This document shows positions 27,601 through 40,970 of a DNA stretch of 64,000 nucleotides, in pieces. A program made the translations under genes and the position numbers. Source of the DNA: Ficedula albicollis (Eukaryota; Chordata; Aves; Passeriformes; Muscicapidae); assembly GCF_000247815.1 (NCBI RefSeq), contig NC_021684.1, positions 14,012,558-14,076,557 on the forward strand, in the 5' to 3' direction. Every line of letters starts with the position of its first letter. Positions within the stretch are counted from its first letter, which is position 1. The notes under the pieces were generated by a model. It searched no databases. It worked only from the letters and a program-made list of their open reading frames with translations, and had not been told where the DNA came from.

Positions 27601-30052
27601 TAGAAAAGCTACACCTGTTTTTGCCCCCTATATCTTCCATGAAACTGCAAATTCTTCCTATGTCTCTGGTTTCCAGTTAGTGTTACGGCAGATTTTAAGC
27701 AAAGGTGAGCACAGGATCTATTCATAAATGATTGCCTAGTTTCACTTTGTGCAGTAAAAGAGAGATTGGTTGTAAAGTCTGAATATATAAAATAGATGGG
27801 TAAAATTGGGGCTTCCTTTCCCTTTAGATCTTCTGGCTTAGATGAAAAAGTTATTAAATACAAGCTGTTCTGCCTGAAGAATTATTACTGTAGTTCTCAG
27901 CTCTAACAGTGGCACGTTTCTCCTTGTATTGGCAAGAATAAACAATACAAGCTTCAGACAGAATTTCCTGGGTAGCATACCAAATGTTGTGGAAAGCCTT
28001 CTCGGACAGCAGCTGATACATTTTTAATACAAATAAAACATAATTCTTTAGTCTCGTTCCAGTTTGATCCCTAAGGTGGAAGAAGTATACAGACTATGCA
28101 TAATTGATGTGTTTGTTTGAAGTGTTTACCCAGATACTCCATTCACAGAGTCTCTTTTTGTTAATAGGTTGCCGTGAGATGTAAGAATCACTTAGGGCTC
28201 TCTTTGTACAAATAAATGGAATGTGTCGTTTTTTTACAGTCAGTGAGGTGGTTACACAGTCATCCTGACTGTGCCTTTGTGCTGCCCACACCATTCAGAC
28301 TTGGTCAAGTCACTGGTTATTTCAGGTCTGGCTGAAATGTCAGTGTTTTCCCAGATCAGAAGTGATGGGGAAGCATGAAAGCATGCAGGGGAGAGAGGAT
28401 GGTTGGGAGCTTTCAGGGTCACATGGATTGGTGTCAGGCTGGTGTGTCTGTGTAAGCACCACCCCACTGTTACCAATGATAGGTGTGGTTTCTTGTGCAA
28501 TTCCTAAACGTTACACATGATGCAGAACAAGCACACAGGAAAATATCCCTCAGTAATTTAATTATCATCTGTCCTAAATTACTATAAATCCAGTGTTACA
28601 GGTTACTGCCAGAGGGTTGAGTTGTTGCTGGGTTTTGTCATCTGTAGTTTCTGTGCTGCAGGATGACTGTGGGAGAGATGATTATTGAGGGTGTTCTGAG
28701 CCCATGGTTTTCATTCCAGAGGTCAGAAAGAAGGCAATGAAAGTAAATCATAATCTAGTCTGGTCCCTTCTTGATGTCTTTGTACAGATGTAGGCATTTG
28801 TATGTATAACCGATGGTTTAGCAGATAATGCTGATGGCAGCTCACCCCCAAAATAATTCTGCAGCCGAGATGGCAGCTTGCCCAGAGCAATCCTGGTACC
28901 TGATGTTTTACCTCCTATGAATCTAAATCAGAAATCTTCAAGTTTATGGGGTGGAGTTGAGGGTGTGTAAACCTGGGAACCCTTTTACAACATAACTTCT
29001 TTTATAGTAGCTTTCAGATGTGTCTGCTACACCTGGGATTCACTGAAAAGCACACTAATTTGAATAAAGTGATGAATTCTAAAAAAGTTCAGTGGTCCTG
29101 GTTTGAGTAATTTAAACCTCCCTTTGTTTAAAGTTTAGGTGTGCTGGTATCAGAGTTTCCAGAACAAAACCAACACAGAAGCTGGGATTTGCTCTTATGC
29201 TCTGCTGGAGATAGATGAGAGTCAAGAATGCCAATCACCATCTTATTCTATGCAGAAAAGTGAAACATGTTAAATAAAGGTTGCTTAAATCTGTTCAGCA
29301 CCTCTGAATAGTGAGTTTTGATGGAGCAGGATTTTTCCTATGAGCTTATGGTGTTTGTTACTCCTTCACAGCTCTGAGGAGCCAAGGAAAAGCTGTCTGG
29401 CTGACACCATCAGAACAGTATTTAGCTGCTGATTGTAACTGTACCATTTCTGTGCATCAAAAATGCATTGAAATGTGGTCATTATCAAGTCTAAAGAGAC
29501 CCTCTGAAAGAGGATATTGGTTTTGCAACATCTCTGCTTTATCAAATGAAGCCTAACTGGAGATTTGGCAAAGTGTTCTTTATGAGTAAAATAAAATGAT
29601 GTACCACATTAGAAAGGAGCTTGGTTATTAGAAAGCTCAGTCTTGCTCCTGATAAAATGGATTTTTTTCACCGTAAAATTCATCTTTGCTTGCTGCAAGA
29701 ATATTACTAAAAGAGATTAACTTTGGATCTCAGTGTATTTTATAGTGTGTCTCATGTTATTTTAAGGCTGTAAATATATTAGCTGATCTGTAAGCTTCAC
29801 TTAAGTTACTCCTTTCTGGTTTTTGAAGAAATAGGATCATGATTATGCAGGAACCAGGAAGATTGAATTAAATAACCCCTTTTGATATTTATTTTCCCTT
29901 GGGATCATGATATCAAATCAATATTTAAAAACAGCTTTATGGGTAAGTGTTGATTAGAAAGCAAAGCTCCATAACCTTAACAGCTAAGCTAGCTATTTTT
30001 TGGTGCATTTTTTCTGTGGTTTGTGTGGCATTATCCATATGCCTGTGTAAAA

Positions 30053-30091
30053 AGTAAGAAAATAATTTTATTATTTTATTATTTTCTTACT
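30053..30091. repeat. Perfect inverted repeat, 14-bp arms, 11-nt loop
   Basis: The left arm AGTAAGAAAATAAT (30053-30066) is the exact reverse complement of the right arm (30078-30091). The loop is A/T only. The stem is AT-rich, so it is weak as RNA and more likely a cruciform-type or chance structure. Confidence 0.85.
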
Positions 30092-33000
30092 CCTTCCTCC
30101 CTCCTGCCTACCTTGCTACCTGGCAAACCTACTTTATCATGTCTAGATCCTATAAAAATATCTAACATAATTTGAAATGCTCTTGTGTGAAACATGATTA
30201 GACTGCATCAATCACTTTTCAAAGTTTTTTTTTCCTCATCATTTTGTATTCTAAACTGCTAAAATCACATTCTTTTATATCCTCCTGCATTTCATGGGAG
30301 GCATGAACAGACAGATCACCCCATCTTGGGTGAACCAGTCTTACTAAGTACTCTCCCAAAATGCATACCAGTCAAATTAGGCTTTAGGTTAACGTTTTAG
30401 AGTGCTCTCCTCTTGCCAACTCATTACTAGTGATATGGCAAAGCAAACTGTTGCCTTCTGCTATTCCAGATATCTACAGAGATTTATTACATTTCAGCTA
30501 ATAAGCTTACCTTCCTAATAGCATGCAGCCCACCCCACCTTATGGCTTGACTTGTCTCTGCTCAAAACTTCGACAGGGAATTAAAGGCCAGAAGTAAAGC
30601 TGGCTTTTAAACCTGTCTGGGTAGAGCTGTTTGGAGGTCCCTGTGTTGGGGATGGGAACATCCATCATTGTCTGAACTCACTCATTATCTAGACCAGCTC
30701 TGCACTACCCTTCAGGCAGACACCAGTCCCTCTCTATGGACAGATGGTGCTGGGACAGGAGGTGATGCCTGGGTGGGTGGCACCACCTCAGTGTGCTGCA
30801 GGGCCATATGGGCACTCAGGTTTTAGGGAAACTTGGTCTGTGCATGCAGTACAGCTGGCTGCTACCACACCTGTCTAATAGAGTTGTTGAAAGACTGTGT
30901 AAATTCATGCTGAGCTGTGGAGATTATCTCTGTCAGCTGTTCTTGTGTCAGAAGCAATTTTTTTAAATGCTGCATTTGTGTCCTAAGTGCCCAGCCTACA
31001 TCTGCCTTTTAGAAAGTGCCCTCTTCCTTCCTTCATTACTGCTTGCATTGCATCTGAGACATATAACTGAGACATAAAGTGTCTTGCCCCTAAAAATAGG
31101 AGATTTTTTAATGCCTTCATTATCATGCCATGTATATTTGCTGCCCCCCTTAAATTTTGAGTGAAAAGAGAGCTGCAAGTGCAGGTGCATCCTATCAGTG
31201 TGCTGTGGGTACAGACCAGGCTCTGGGGACATGGGATGCTCCAGCATGAAGCTTTTGGGCTGTGGTGCTTCTCTGGAAAGCCTCTCATCCTCCCAGCAGC
31301 CAGCAGTGCAGTGCTCCTCGTGTGCTCGTTGCAGCTGGGCTGGAATTCTGACTGTGTTGGGTCTCAGGCACTTTGGGCACGATTGGCTGTGCAGCCTGGC
31401 ACTGAAGATGCCAACCCTCTGAGGATTGCCTTCACACAGCCTTGGCTCTTTAGCTCCCTCCACAACAATCAGGCTTTTGGCAGAGAAAAGCCTGATACAG
31501 GTTGTGGTGTCAGTTGTAGGTGGTTGTATGAGGGTGGTGACATCTAGACACCTTGCAGCCTGGCAGGTTGTAAGAAAAGAGACTTTTCTAGAGGTCAGCA
31601 CCAAAACTGGGGCTGTGGCAAAGTGTGTGCCAGGAGCCTGGATGGTCCAGCTGAGCTGCCACAGCATTGGTGATCAGATCATAACCACTTTTTATGGGCT
31701 GTAGACACCCAGGAGTTACAGTGCTGGGTGCAAGAAGAAAGGAAAAATAATAAAGAAACATAAGGAAACACCTCAAATTAATAGCCAGGTTTTCTGTCAA
31801 GCGGATTCAGAGAGGAGGAGAGGAGATGGAAGAACCTTCCTGAGAGCATTCCTGTGTACATTCACCTGCAGGAAGCATCTCCACTCTGCTGGGTCAGGCT
31901 AGACTTGTTCAAACAGCACCTTTTGTTCTAACCCTGTTTTAAGTTTTGTTTTACATCATGTTCAGTTGTATTTTACTTCTTCTCTCATAACTTTCCCTGA
32001 CATTTTTAGATTTTGGCAATTTTGAAGTTATACCCTGCGTAGGAGGAGGGCTTCATGACCAGAGACAGAGCTTGAAAATGCCCTCCACGGATGGGTTATG
32101 CTCCACAGGAGCACAGGAAAGCTGTAAGAAGCCCATGGAGCTGGGGAATGAAGGCTAGAGAATCCTGGGGAGTTCTGTGGCTTTAAGACTAGCACCTACT
32201 CACAGTGATTGAATAGCATTCACTTTGCCACTGCTGAAATGTAGAACATCTTGAAACAAGCACACATGTCATGTTAGTTTTTGTATTTCTTTGTATTTCA
32301 AGAGGAAGAAACTGCTGCCACAAACTGAATGTTTGCCAGGCTTTTAATGCACTTGTGTTTTAAGTGCTGTTTTTCTGCACGAAATTTGCCCATTTGTTCT
32401 AAACATGAGCCATGATACTTGTTGAAATGTTTTTTAAGGAACCAAGTGAGTTGTTGGGTCATGCTAACCAAGAGAAAAATAAACATCTTGACATATGATC
32501 CTCACTGCTTTTGTCTAGTGTTACACCAGGTGAAACAGGGGTTGAGCTGTTCTTCTGTTGCTGCAGGAACCTGAGCAGTTTAGAAGCAGCTGAGGAAAAA
32601 AAATGCAAGCTAGATCCTGCCACTCTTAATTCAGTGGCATGAAGAAGATTGAGATGGACTGCCTCATTTCTGTCACCTCCTTCTTGGAGTTCTATTGCTG
32701 TGACTGCTCAGGGACAGCCCTGTGACTGGCTCTTGGCCCCTGGCAGTGCTGCAGCTGGTACCCTTGGCACCCTGTCTGCTGGAATCCAGGTTTCCCCTGG
32801 AAAAACCCACTCGCCATCGTCAGCAGCCAAAGATACTTCTTTCTCCTGTCTCCATGAAGAACATCTCAGGGGGTGGAAGAGCAGAGGAATTTCCTTGGAG
32901 AGGCAGGAGGTGGAGAGGAAAAGGTGGGAGAGTTGAGGAAGGATGCTTAAGGGGGTATGTGGAACAATTTGGGAAGGGAGGATGCCATGACATTTGAGGA

Positions 33001-33352
33001 GACAGAAACAGCTCACTGGGTGGGCAGAGTCAGCGAGGAGGATGTGGCAGGTGTGTGATGGAAGAGGAAGGCAAGTCAGACATGAAAGTGGAGTCAGAAG
33101 TGAGGAAACTCTGAGGATTAGTAGGTGCTTTCTGCCTTAGGTACTATGAGCACCAAACTGCAAGTTCATAGCATTTTGTAAAGCTGCACACATCTGCAAG
33201 AACTATATGACACTGAAAATTGGCAAAAAGATAAGTAAAGATGGAAGAACTTGCTTGAAAGAAAATTGCAATTACAAGACTGTGTTGTAGTTGTCCTTTT
33301 CTGCCTGAAAGCATTAATGAAAAGCACTGGTTTAACACTGGGTCTTGTACCA

Positions 33353-33644
33353 CAAAGATGCCTGGAAGCCCTCCCAGCCCATGGCTGCTGCATTAGAAAT
33401 AGAAAACGTGGTGTAGCAAAAATTCCTTCTGCAGTTTTGGGAGGCAAATTTACACCAACCTCCTTAGAAATGAGGTAGAAGGAGCGGCAAACAAACTGCA
33501 AAGATGCCTGGAAGCCCTCCCAGCCCATGGCTGCTGCATTAGAAATAGAAAACGTGGTGTAGCAAAAATTCCTTCTGCAGTTTTGGGAGGCAAATTTACA
33601 CCAACCTCCTTAGAAATGAGGTAAAAGGAGCGGCAAACAAACTG
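33353..33644. repeat. Direct tandem duplication, 146-bp unit, nested
   Basis: Copy 1 is 33353-33498 and copy 2 is 33499-33644, from CAAAGATGCCTGG to AAACAAACTG, with one mismatch (G versus A near the end). It lies inside the first copy of the larger 801-bp duplication and is absent from the second copy. Confidence 0.95.
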
Positions 33645-34194
33645 TTGGAATTTGATGTTTCAAAGCATAAGATTAAAAAAAAAATCTGCCCTACAATAAT
33701 TTGTTTTCACTGGATTTCTAATTTAATTGTGAACTGAGGTGTGGTTGTCATTAGGGAAGTGACTGTGTAACTTAATTGACATTTCTGCATCCTCTGTGTT
33801 TGTGACTCATAGATGCTGGCTTGAGTCATCTGTGCTGCCTGGCTGGAGGGAGCCCAGGGCTGTGCTGGGAGAGAAAAAGACAGGACTTTTCTTGTGGAAT
33901 GAATGAAAGATGTTGGGAAGCTGAGACGATTCCTTTTCTTTATTTTAAGGGAGAGACTGATGTGACCTCTCTCACCAAAATCCTTTGTGTTGGCTAGAAA
34001 AGAGGAAAAGGCTGGAAATCTCTGTTGCATCCTAGGCAAGCTTAGCTGGAGCAATTGAATTAAACCCCTATAAAATGCTGGAGTTCCAGATGTCCATCTG
34101 AGCTGTTCCTATTCAGCCTTTGCATTTTGCCCAGGAAATAATCTTTTTTAGCCAACCATTGCAAAATTGGCAAAAAGATAAGTAAAGATGGAAG

Positions 34195-34495
34195 AACTTG
34201 CTTGAAAGAAAATTGCAATTACAAGACTGTGTTGTAGTTGTCCTTTTCTGCCTGAAAGCATTAATGAAAAGCACTGGTTTAACACTGGGTCTTGTACCAC
34301 AAAGATGCCTGGAAGCCCTCCCAGCCCATGGCTGCTGCATTAGANAACTTGCTTGAAAGAAAATTGCAATTACAAGACTGTGTTGTAGTTGTCCTTTTCT
34401 GCCTGAAAGCATTAATGAAAAGCACTGGTTTAACACTGGGTCTTGTACCACAAAGATGCCTGGAAGCCCTCCCAGCCCATGGCTGCTGCATTAGA
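34195..34495. repeat. 150-bp direct repeat on both sides of a single N (probable assembly join)
   Basis: The 150 bases at 34195-34344 recur at 34346-34495, separated only by the N at 34345. This pattern is expected when two overlapping contig ends were joined by a nominal gap and not merged. Open frames crossing the N contain an undefined residue and should be disregarded. Confidence 0.93.
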
Positions 34496-35130
34496 AATAG
34501 AAAACGTGGTGTAGCAAAAATTCCTTCTGCAGTTTTGGGAGGCAAATTTACACCAACCTCCTTAGAAATGAGGTAAAAGGAGCGGTAAACAAACTGTTGG
34601 AATTTGATGTTTCAAAGCATAAGATTAAAAAAAAAATCTGCCCTACAATAATTTGTTTTCACTGGATTTCTAATTTAATTGTGAACTGAGGTGTGGTTGT
34701 CATTAGGGAAGTGACTGTGTAACTTAATTGACATTTCTGCATCCTCTGTGTTTGTGACTCATAGATGCTGGCTTGAGTCATCTGTGCTGCCTGGCTGGAG
34801 GGAGCCCAGGGCTGTGCTGGGAGAGAAAAAGACAGGACTTTTCTTGTGGAATGAATGAAAGATGTTGGGAAGCTGAGACGATTCCTTTTCTTTATTTTAA
34901 GGGAGAGACTGATGTGACCTCTCTCACCAAAATCCTTTGTGTTGGCTAGAAAAGAGGAAAAGGCTGGAAATCTCTGTTGCATCCTAGGCAAGCTTAGCTG
35001 GAGCAATTAAATTAAACCCCTATAAAATGCTGGAGTTCCAGATGTCCATCTGAGCTGTTCCTATTCAGCCTTTGCATTTTGCCCAGGAAATAATCTTTTT
35101 TAGCCAACCATTGCTTTATCTTCCATGAGG

Positions 35131-35157
35131 GAAAAAAAAAAAAAAAGAAAAGAAAAG
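35131..35157. repeat. A-rich tract
   Basis: A run of 15 A followed by GAAAAG units, 16 bp after the end of the 801-bp duplication. Confidence 0.9.
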
Positions 35158-38100
35158 CTGAAGATTTTTTTTTCCTCACTTGCACAATTTTGTACCAAAT
35201 TCAAGCCAGGAGCAGAAGAAAATGAGAGCTAACTTCCATTTGTGGTTTCACAGTTTTGAGTTTAGCCTCTCTAAATGTGTGAAGCTGTACATCAAGGAGT
35301 GGGTGTTGTAAGATGATCTGGCTGTAGTGCTTGTTATATTTTTTCATTACACTGTTTCATCTTCCTCCCTACTTAGGTCAAAATGGTTATTTTTACCTAA
35401 AAACTGTAAATTGAGCAAATTGCAAAAACTCTAAAAGAAACCCAACTCCTTTTCCCACCCCCCTTTTTTTTTATTTTTTTAAACTCAGAGGATGAGAACA
35501 GTTTATACCTGATGGCAGTTTTTATAAAATAGCCTCCATCCTGATAAAATGTTACCCCCTGGTGTGTCATTTTTCCAGCTGAACTGCTGGTAGGATTGAG
35601 AGATCTTGCACACTGCTGCTTAAATAAATAGACTACATGCTCTATGAAGAAATCATATTATTTTCTCAAAGGAGAACAAGTAGGCTCAGTGCACTGAAAT
35701 TGCTTTAAATAAACTTGCAGCTACTGTAGCCCTTTTTTGCGCAGCTGCAGATGGTAAAGTCTATCAATCAAGCTTTCCCAGCTTTGAGAAGCTGCCACTG
35801 AAGCTGCCTCTCCTCTGTGTTGCAATTATATTTTTGTCTTTTACAGAACTTTGTATCTGAGATATTCTATTGCTCTAATCAGATTGTGCTTTTGGGCTGA
35901 ACGTATCTCTTGTTTTTCCTTAGATATATGTGTATTAAGATCTTTCAGTAATTTGTTAATTGAATGTGCTATCCACTTGCAGTAAATTAGCTGCATTTGT
36001 GCAAGAATGTTTTGGGGGAATTAATTAATTTAGCAATGGAGTAAGTCAAAGTTTGGGCAAAAGAATGCCTTAAAAAAAGAAAGGAATATCCACTGTCTGT
36101 TGTTCAATACCATGCTGCTGGTTGCAAATCTTGTGATAGTGAATGGAGGAAATGCTGTGGAGGGGGAGCTGCAGTCTTCCTCAGCCTGGAGCTCCAATCA
36201 GCCCTGCCAGCAGGTGACAATGCACGATCAATGCTCCTCTCTGCTGACAAAGGAACTCAGTGTGCACAAACACAGAGCACTCTGAGCTGAGTTATTAAGC
36301 AGACTTAACTCTACCTCAGAGTTTCATGGTTTTGCTTTTTTTTTTTGAGACAGTCTCTTGTGGCAGGACATGTCACCAACACACAGATTCTGCTCAATGC
36401 TCTTCTGTGGTAGGCAGTGCTTTGCTTTTTTTATGACACTGGTATTTCAGCCAACCTGTGGTGTAAAAGTGACTATTTATGCTTCTTGTGTTTTCAAGCA
36501 TCCCAGCTGGACATAATGAAAGGGGAAGTTGCTGATCTATAACCTGCTTTGTCCCATCCTAGTCCCAGGATGTCTGCAACTAACTCAGGTGCAGAGTGAT
36601 GCAGGGGCTGAGTTAAAGGCTGTGAGGAGCAGTGGTTGCAAACGGCTTCATTGCACTCAACCAAAGATGAGGCACAGCCAGAACACCTGACCCCAAAGCC
36701 AGTTCAATAGCTTTTAAGACCATTGTGGACTTCAAAAAAGTAAAGGAAAAAGTGCAGCTTCCTCTTTGGCACTACTAGTTAATATACCCTGCTGGTAGAT
36801 ATCCTCCAAAGCTGTAGTGAAATATGAAGTTAATACATCACTAGCAAGCTTTCAGTCAGAATGATGTATTATTCAAAGTGGAATTAGCTAGAAGGATCAA
36901 TGCACACCCATTACTCTATTTAAAATAATCATTGGAAGACTCACTGACTTTTTTTTCTCTTCTCTTCAGACAACATAGTGAATGAGACCTTTAGGAGCAC
37001 ACCCCTCCTCCAGCACATGCACCTCTATGACTTCAGTGTATTTTCATTCATAGCAGGATTATTAATACCTGAAGGCCAAAACCCAAATTTAACTCAACAG
37101 AGTTTGCCTTCAAATCCTTAAACCTGAAACCAGTTGCCGTGGGCAAAGTCAAAATCAGCTCTAATGCACATTTAAAAAAAAAATCAAAGGTCATGGTGTT
37201 ATCTGTGTGAAATAGTGCGTGTGCCACCATAAGGTTCAGTGTCACATCTTGCCTGGGTACCTGTTATTCTCTCTGATTTTTCACATGAGTAGAAAATTGA
37301 AGTATTAAGGTGGTGTTTCCATTTCTTGTTTTCCCTTACAAATATATTCTGCAGGATACTTACTTTGGGCAGTCCATTCATTACACCACAAATGCCTTCT
37401 GCATCCCTGCTCACCTCTGTCAGGCTGCAGGCTTCTGGCCAGATTTGTCCTTTTGCATCAGCTCATATGGGAGATGTGCAATTATAGCTTATATGGGGGA
37501 GATGGAAGAAAATATCATCTGTGGAGGAGCAGGAATATATCATTCTTGGATCATTTAGTGCTTGTGAAGGTGAAAAACTTAGAGCACCAAATCTAGCTTA
37601 TCATTATGTCGGGAGCTCTGTAGGCATTTTCTTGGCTTCACTGATAGCTCAGTGTGCTATTGTGTCAACCAGTATCCCTTCTCACCCATCAGTTCTCCTG
37701 GAAAGCTCCAGATAAATATTTCCTACTTTATTTCAAAGCAAAGCACATGTAAACTTTTCATATCAGTTCATCCACATTCCAGATCCGGCTGAAATCTTTC
37801 ACTTCCTTTTATTCAGTAATGTTTAAGAAACTAGATATTTATCCACAATCAGATTTTACAATGTAGACTTCAAAAGGGAGAGGAACAAGAGGTGGGACAA
37901 TGGAGTTAGTGCAGAGCAGAAGGGTGTGGACCACAAAGCCAGGATCCTTTCCAAGTGCTGCAGACTGATGCAGGTTAAAGCATCGTTGTTCAGAAGGATT
38001 AGGAGCAGGGCCTGCCCAAGCTGATAGCTAGCCCCAAAATTTTTTGGCCCCGAAGACATGGATTTAAAGAGTTTCAAAAGCAATATCCCTAGTGCTTTCC

Positions 38101-39777
38101 CTTTAGTGAGAAAAGAATGTTTCTTTTGATGGCGATTATATTGGATTCTTTAAATCCTGTTGCTGTGATGATAAAATACTTATTGTGTGGCACAGTGTTC
38201 ACATTAATGGGATTCTTCTAATTTCTGTTCTAAACCACTGAAAATCAGGTCCTTTCCCATAGAGATTGGGGACTGGCATCTGTCCAACACCACTGAGCTG
38301 ATAGAAGAATAAATTGTTTAACCATGTTGATTGTCCTGAAACCCTACAGGACAATTTAATCTCTGCAACCTAGTTAACGCATAATGTTTTTCTTTTTCTT
38401 CTTAGTTGTTTGTACAGAGTGCTTGGAGCTTAGGATTTTGGCTGGTGAGCTGTATATCTTAACTGCAGGCTGTATGGGAGCTGAAGGCACACTGTTGGGG
38501 GAATATTACCCCTGACTTTCACTGTTGTAATTGAAAGTGGAGTTTGACACATTGGCATCTTTCTGTGTCAGCCATTGTCACTGGCTTCAGCTGCCACGGT
38601 TAAGTATGTAGTCATTCATCCTTGGCAGACACCGTCCTTTGCAGCATGAGAGGATGGTCTCTGGATGTTAATGCTCAGCACTCTGGGAGCAGCTGCCTAT
38701 ATCGAATTCAAGGCATGCAGATTTTCTTGGCCATTTTACTTAGCAGATGGGTAAGGCTTGATAGATTGAAGATTTAGTTTCCAAGTCAAGGGCCAAATGT
38801 TGCAGTGGGAGAGAAAAGTAAATTATATCACTATTCAGAGGGGAAAGGCTCAGGTACTGTATCACAAAATTGTTGCCATTCATTTTCCTCTGCCTTGCAC
38901 AAAATGCATGTCATTTCACCTTTCAATATAGCCGACTGTGGCATTCTCCTTCACTCTGAGATGCTTTGCAATACTGTCTGTGAGCCCATTTAATGAGCTT
39001 GAAAGCAGTTGCTGCAAATTTATGACAGTTTAGTGTCTAAATGCCAGATATTTTTTAAGGTGGAAATGAAAGAGAAATTTGTATTTTGTATCAACCCAAA
39101 TAGGTGGGTTTTCTTCAGTTCTTTTTTCCCCATACCCTTTTCTTCCACACATCTATTTAAACATATTTTTTAAAGGAAAGTGTATTCCTTATTCCAGATC
39201 TGTTCAAATTATTAATATTCACCTACTTTTCACAAGGTAGCTGGTACCAGTGACTAGAGGTATTTGTGGTGTTCCCCCTAGACCTCCTTGGTTGGTGGGA
39301 GGATAATCTGGGTTTCAGAGAGGCTGCCTGGAGCTTTGGGCAATGGGGGGTGTCTGCTCCTTTGGACACGGGTCTTAGAGTTAAGGTCTGATGTTGCTGT
39401 GTGGCCTCTCTAACTGCCTTTGGGGGTTTCCCTGGTTTTATTTGTTTCTGTTTCTAAAATAAGCATGGTAAGATCAGTATTTTTGCCTGAGATCTTTTTT
39501 TCAGCTTTATAGAACTGCTTCCAGCAGAAAGACAGGTCATGGATTACTTACATGACTTTAGCATATGGCTTTAATTATACAGCATGTGGTATAAATTTTA
39601 ACACTTTACAAGTCTGCTGAGTTTTGATAAATCAGGGTCTTCAAGAGGTTCTGAATTTGTCTTATAGAATAATCAGATGAACAGAGAGCTTTGGCTGCTC
39701 TGCAATGAGTGATAGGGAATGAGAATGGGTTTTTAACTCATGAGAGCATGCTGAACTCAGTACATCTGCAGCATAGG

Positions 39778-39805
39778 AGTAGTACCTTCATTAGTAGTAC
39801 CTTCA
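39778..39805. repeat. Short direct repeat, 13 bp at 15-bp period
   Basis: AGTAGTACCTTCA occurs at 39778 and 39793. Confidence 0.8.
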
Positions 39806-40905
39806 GTAAAGTCCATTTTCACGTGCTGTGGCTTGTTGCCCAGGGGCAACACTTTGTGCTGCTGAGAGGCATTGACACTGCTGTCAATAGAGTTCCTGGC
39901 TGATCAGCCTTGTTCACTGAAGAAGGAATATTTCTCAGTCCCTGCATCAGATGCAGGAGCTGTAAGTAAATTTAACCTGTCTAGAGTATGATTCCCATGA
40001 TGACTTCATGCAAAGAACATACCTGGTTTATGACTGCAGAATGGGGTCACTTGCGCCTTGCCTTTTCCAATATTGCAAATATTTGCCTTGTTCATTGCAT
40101 TAACATCAAGCCATTCTTTCTATTCAGAATGGCATGTGCACCAGGTATTGAAGTCACCCAAAGGGCACAATAAACAAGAGATTTTGCTTCTTCATGCCAT
40201 GTTCACCCATATTTACCCCATGGTGAGAGCTCTGTTAGCACAGGAAACTGCTTAATGACATCTCTGTGTTTGTTTTTCCACTGTGCTTAGCATGATAGTT
40301 ACCTATTTATTTCTGCTGAAGAGGATTACAGGCATTTTTCACTTATAAATGATGCACGCAAGCATTATTTAATCTGTTTACTGCAGACCTATAGAGTGTT
40401 AGTCAGTTTTGAGCAGAAACATCTTGTACAGGAAACAACATTTGTAGTAGTGGTACTGTGGGTATTTTAGGGCAATTTCAGGATGCTTTTCCATCTGTCT
40501 GTTAATACTCACTCTGCAGCACTGTAGGCTTGTGTTTATTCCTGGAATTCTTGTGGTTTAAGAAATTTGTCATTCTTGGTGTTTTCTCTGGTAAGGTCTT
40601 GAAGGAGTAGGGGGAAAAGAAAAGCTTTGCCCAGCTTAGGCAGGCGTGTGAAGCCAAAGTGCCCAGACCCAGTTACAGATGTGCGATCTTTCTCAAGGTA
40701 TCAGCAGAAATCTGGAATGTAACGTCAATCTGAATAATTCATTGCTGTTTTCCTTCAGGATACGTTCATAAGATAATGAAAAAATACATGGTTGGAACAC
40801 GTATATAGCAAAGAAAGTTAAAAACAGTATGTAGGAGGATATAAGCTCAGGCTTCATGACATGGAATCATAAAGCAGGTCAGAAGGACACTTCTTATTCT
40901 GGAGA

Positions 40906-40970
40906 TTTTTTTCCTTTTTTCCTTCTGTGGTTTTTTTCCCTACTTTTTTTTTTTCCCCTTCCTTTCTTTT
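40906..40970. repeat. Pyrimidine-rich tract
   Basis: About 65 bases, nearly all T and C, with long T runs. No exon follows it. Confidence 0.85.

Larger units (their letters stand above)
33216..35114. repeat. Large direct tandem duplication, 801-bp base unit, with assembly N
   Basis: Copy 1 is 33216-34162 (947 bp). Copy 2 is 34163-35114 (952 bp). Subtracting the 146-bp internal repeat from copy 1, and the 150 bp plus N redundancy from copy 2, leaves 801 bp in both. Only a few substitutions were seen, for example near 34057 versus 35009. Copies of the same 115-codon antisense frame occur at 33707-34054 and 34659-35006. Confidence 0.95.

Noticed and set aside
34113..34576. Open frames crossing the N at 34345
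   Set aside because: They are products of the duplicated contig ends and contain an undefined base.
40861..40920. Possible remnant of a CR1 LINE end (GGAATCATAAAG followed by GAAGGACAC)
   Set aside because: There is only a weak resemblance to the avian CR1 tail, and no extended match or tail repeats were visible by eye. A repeat-library search would settle it.
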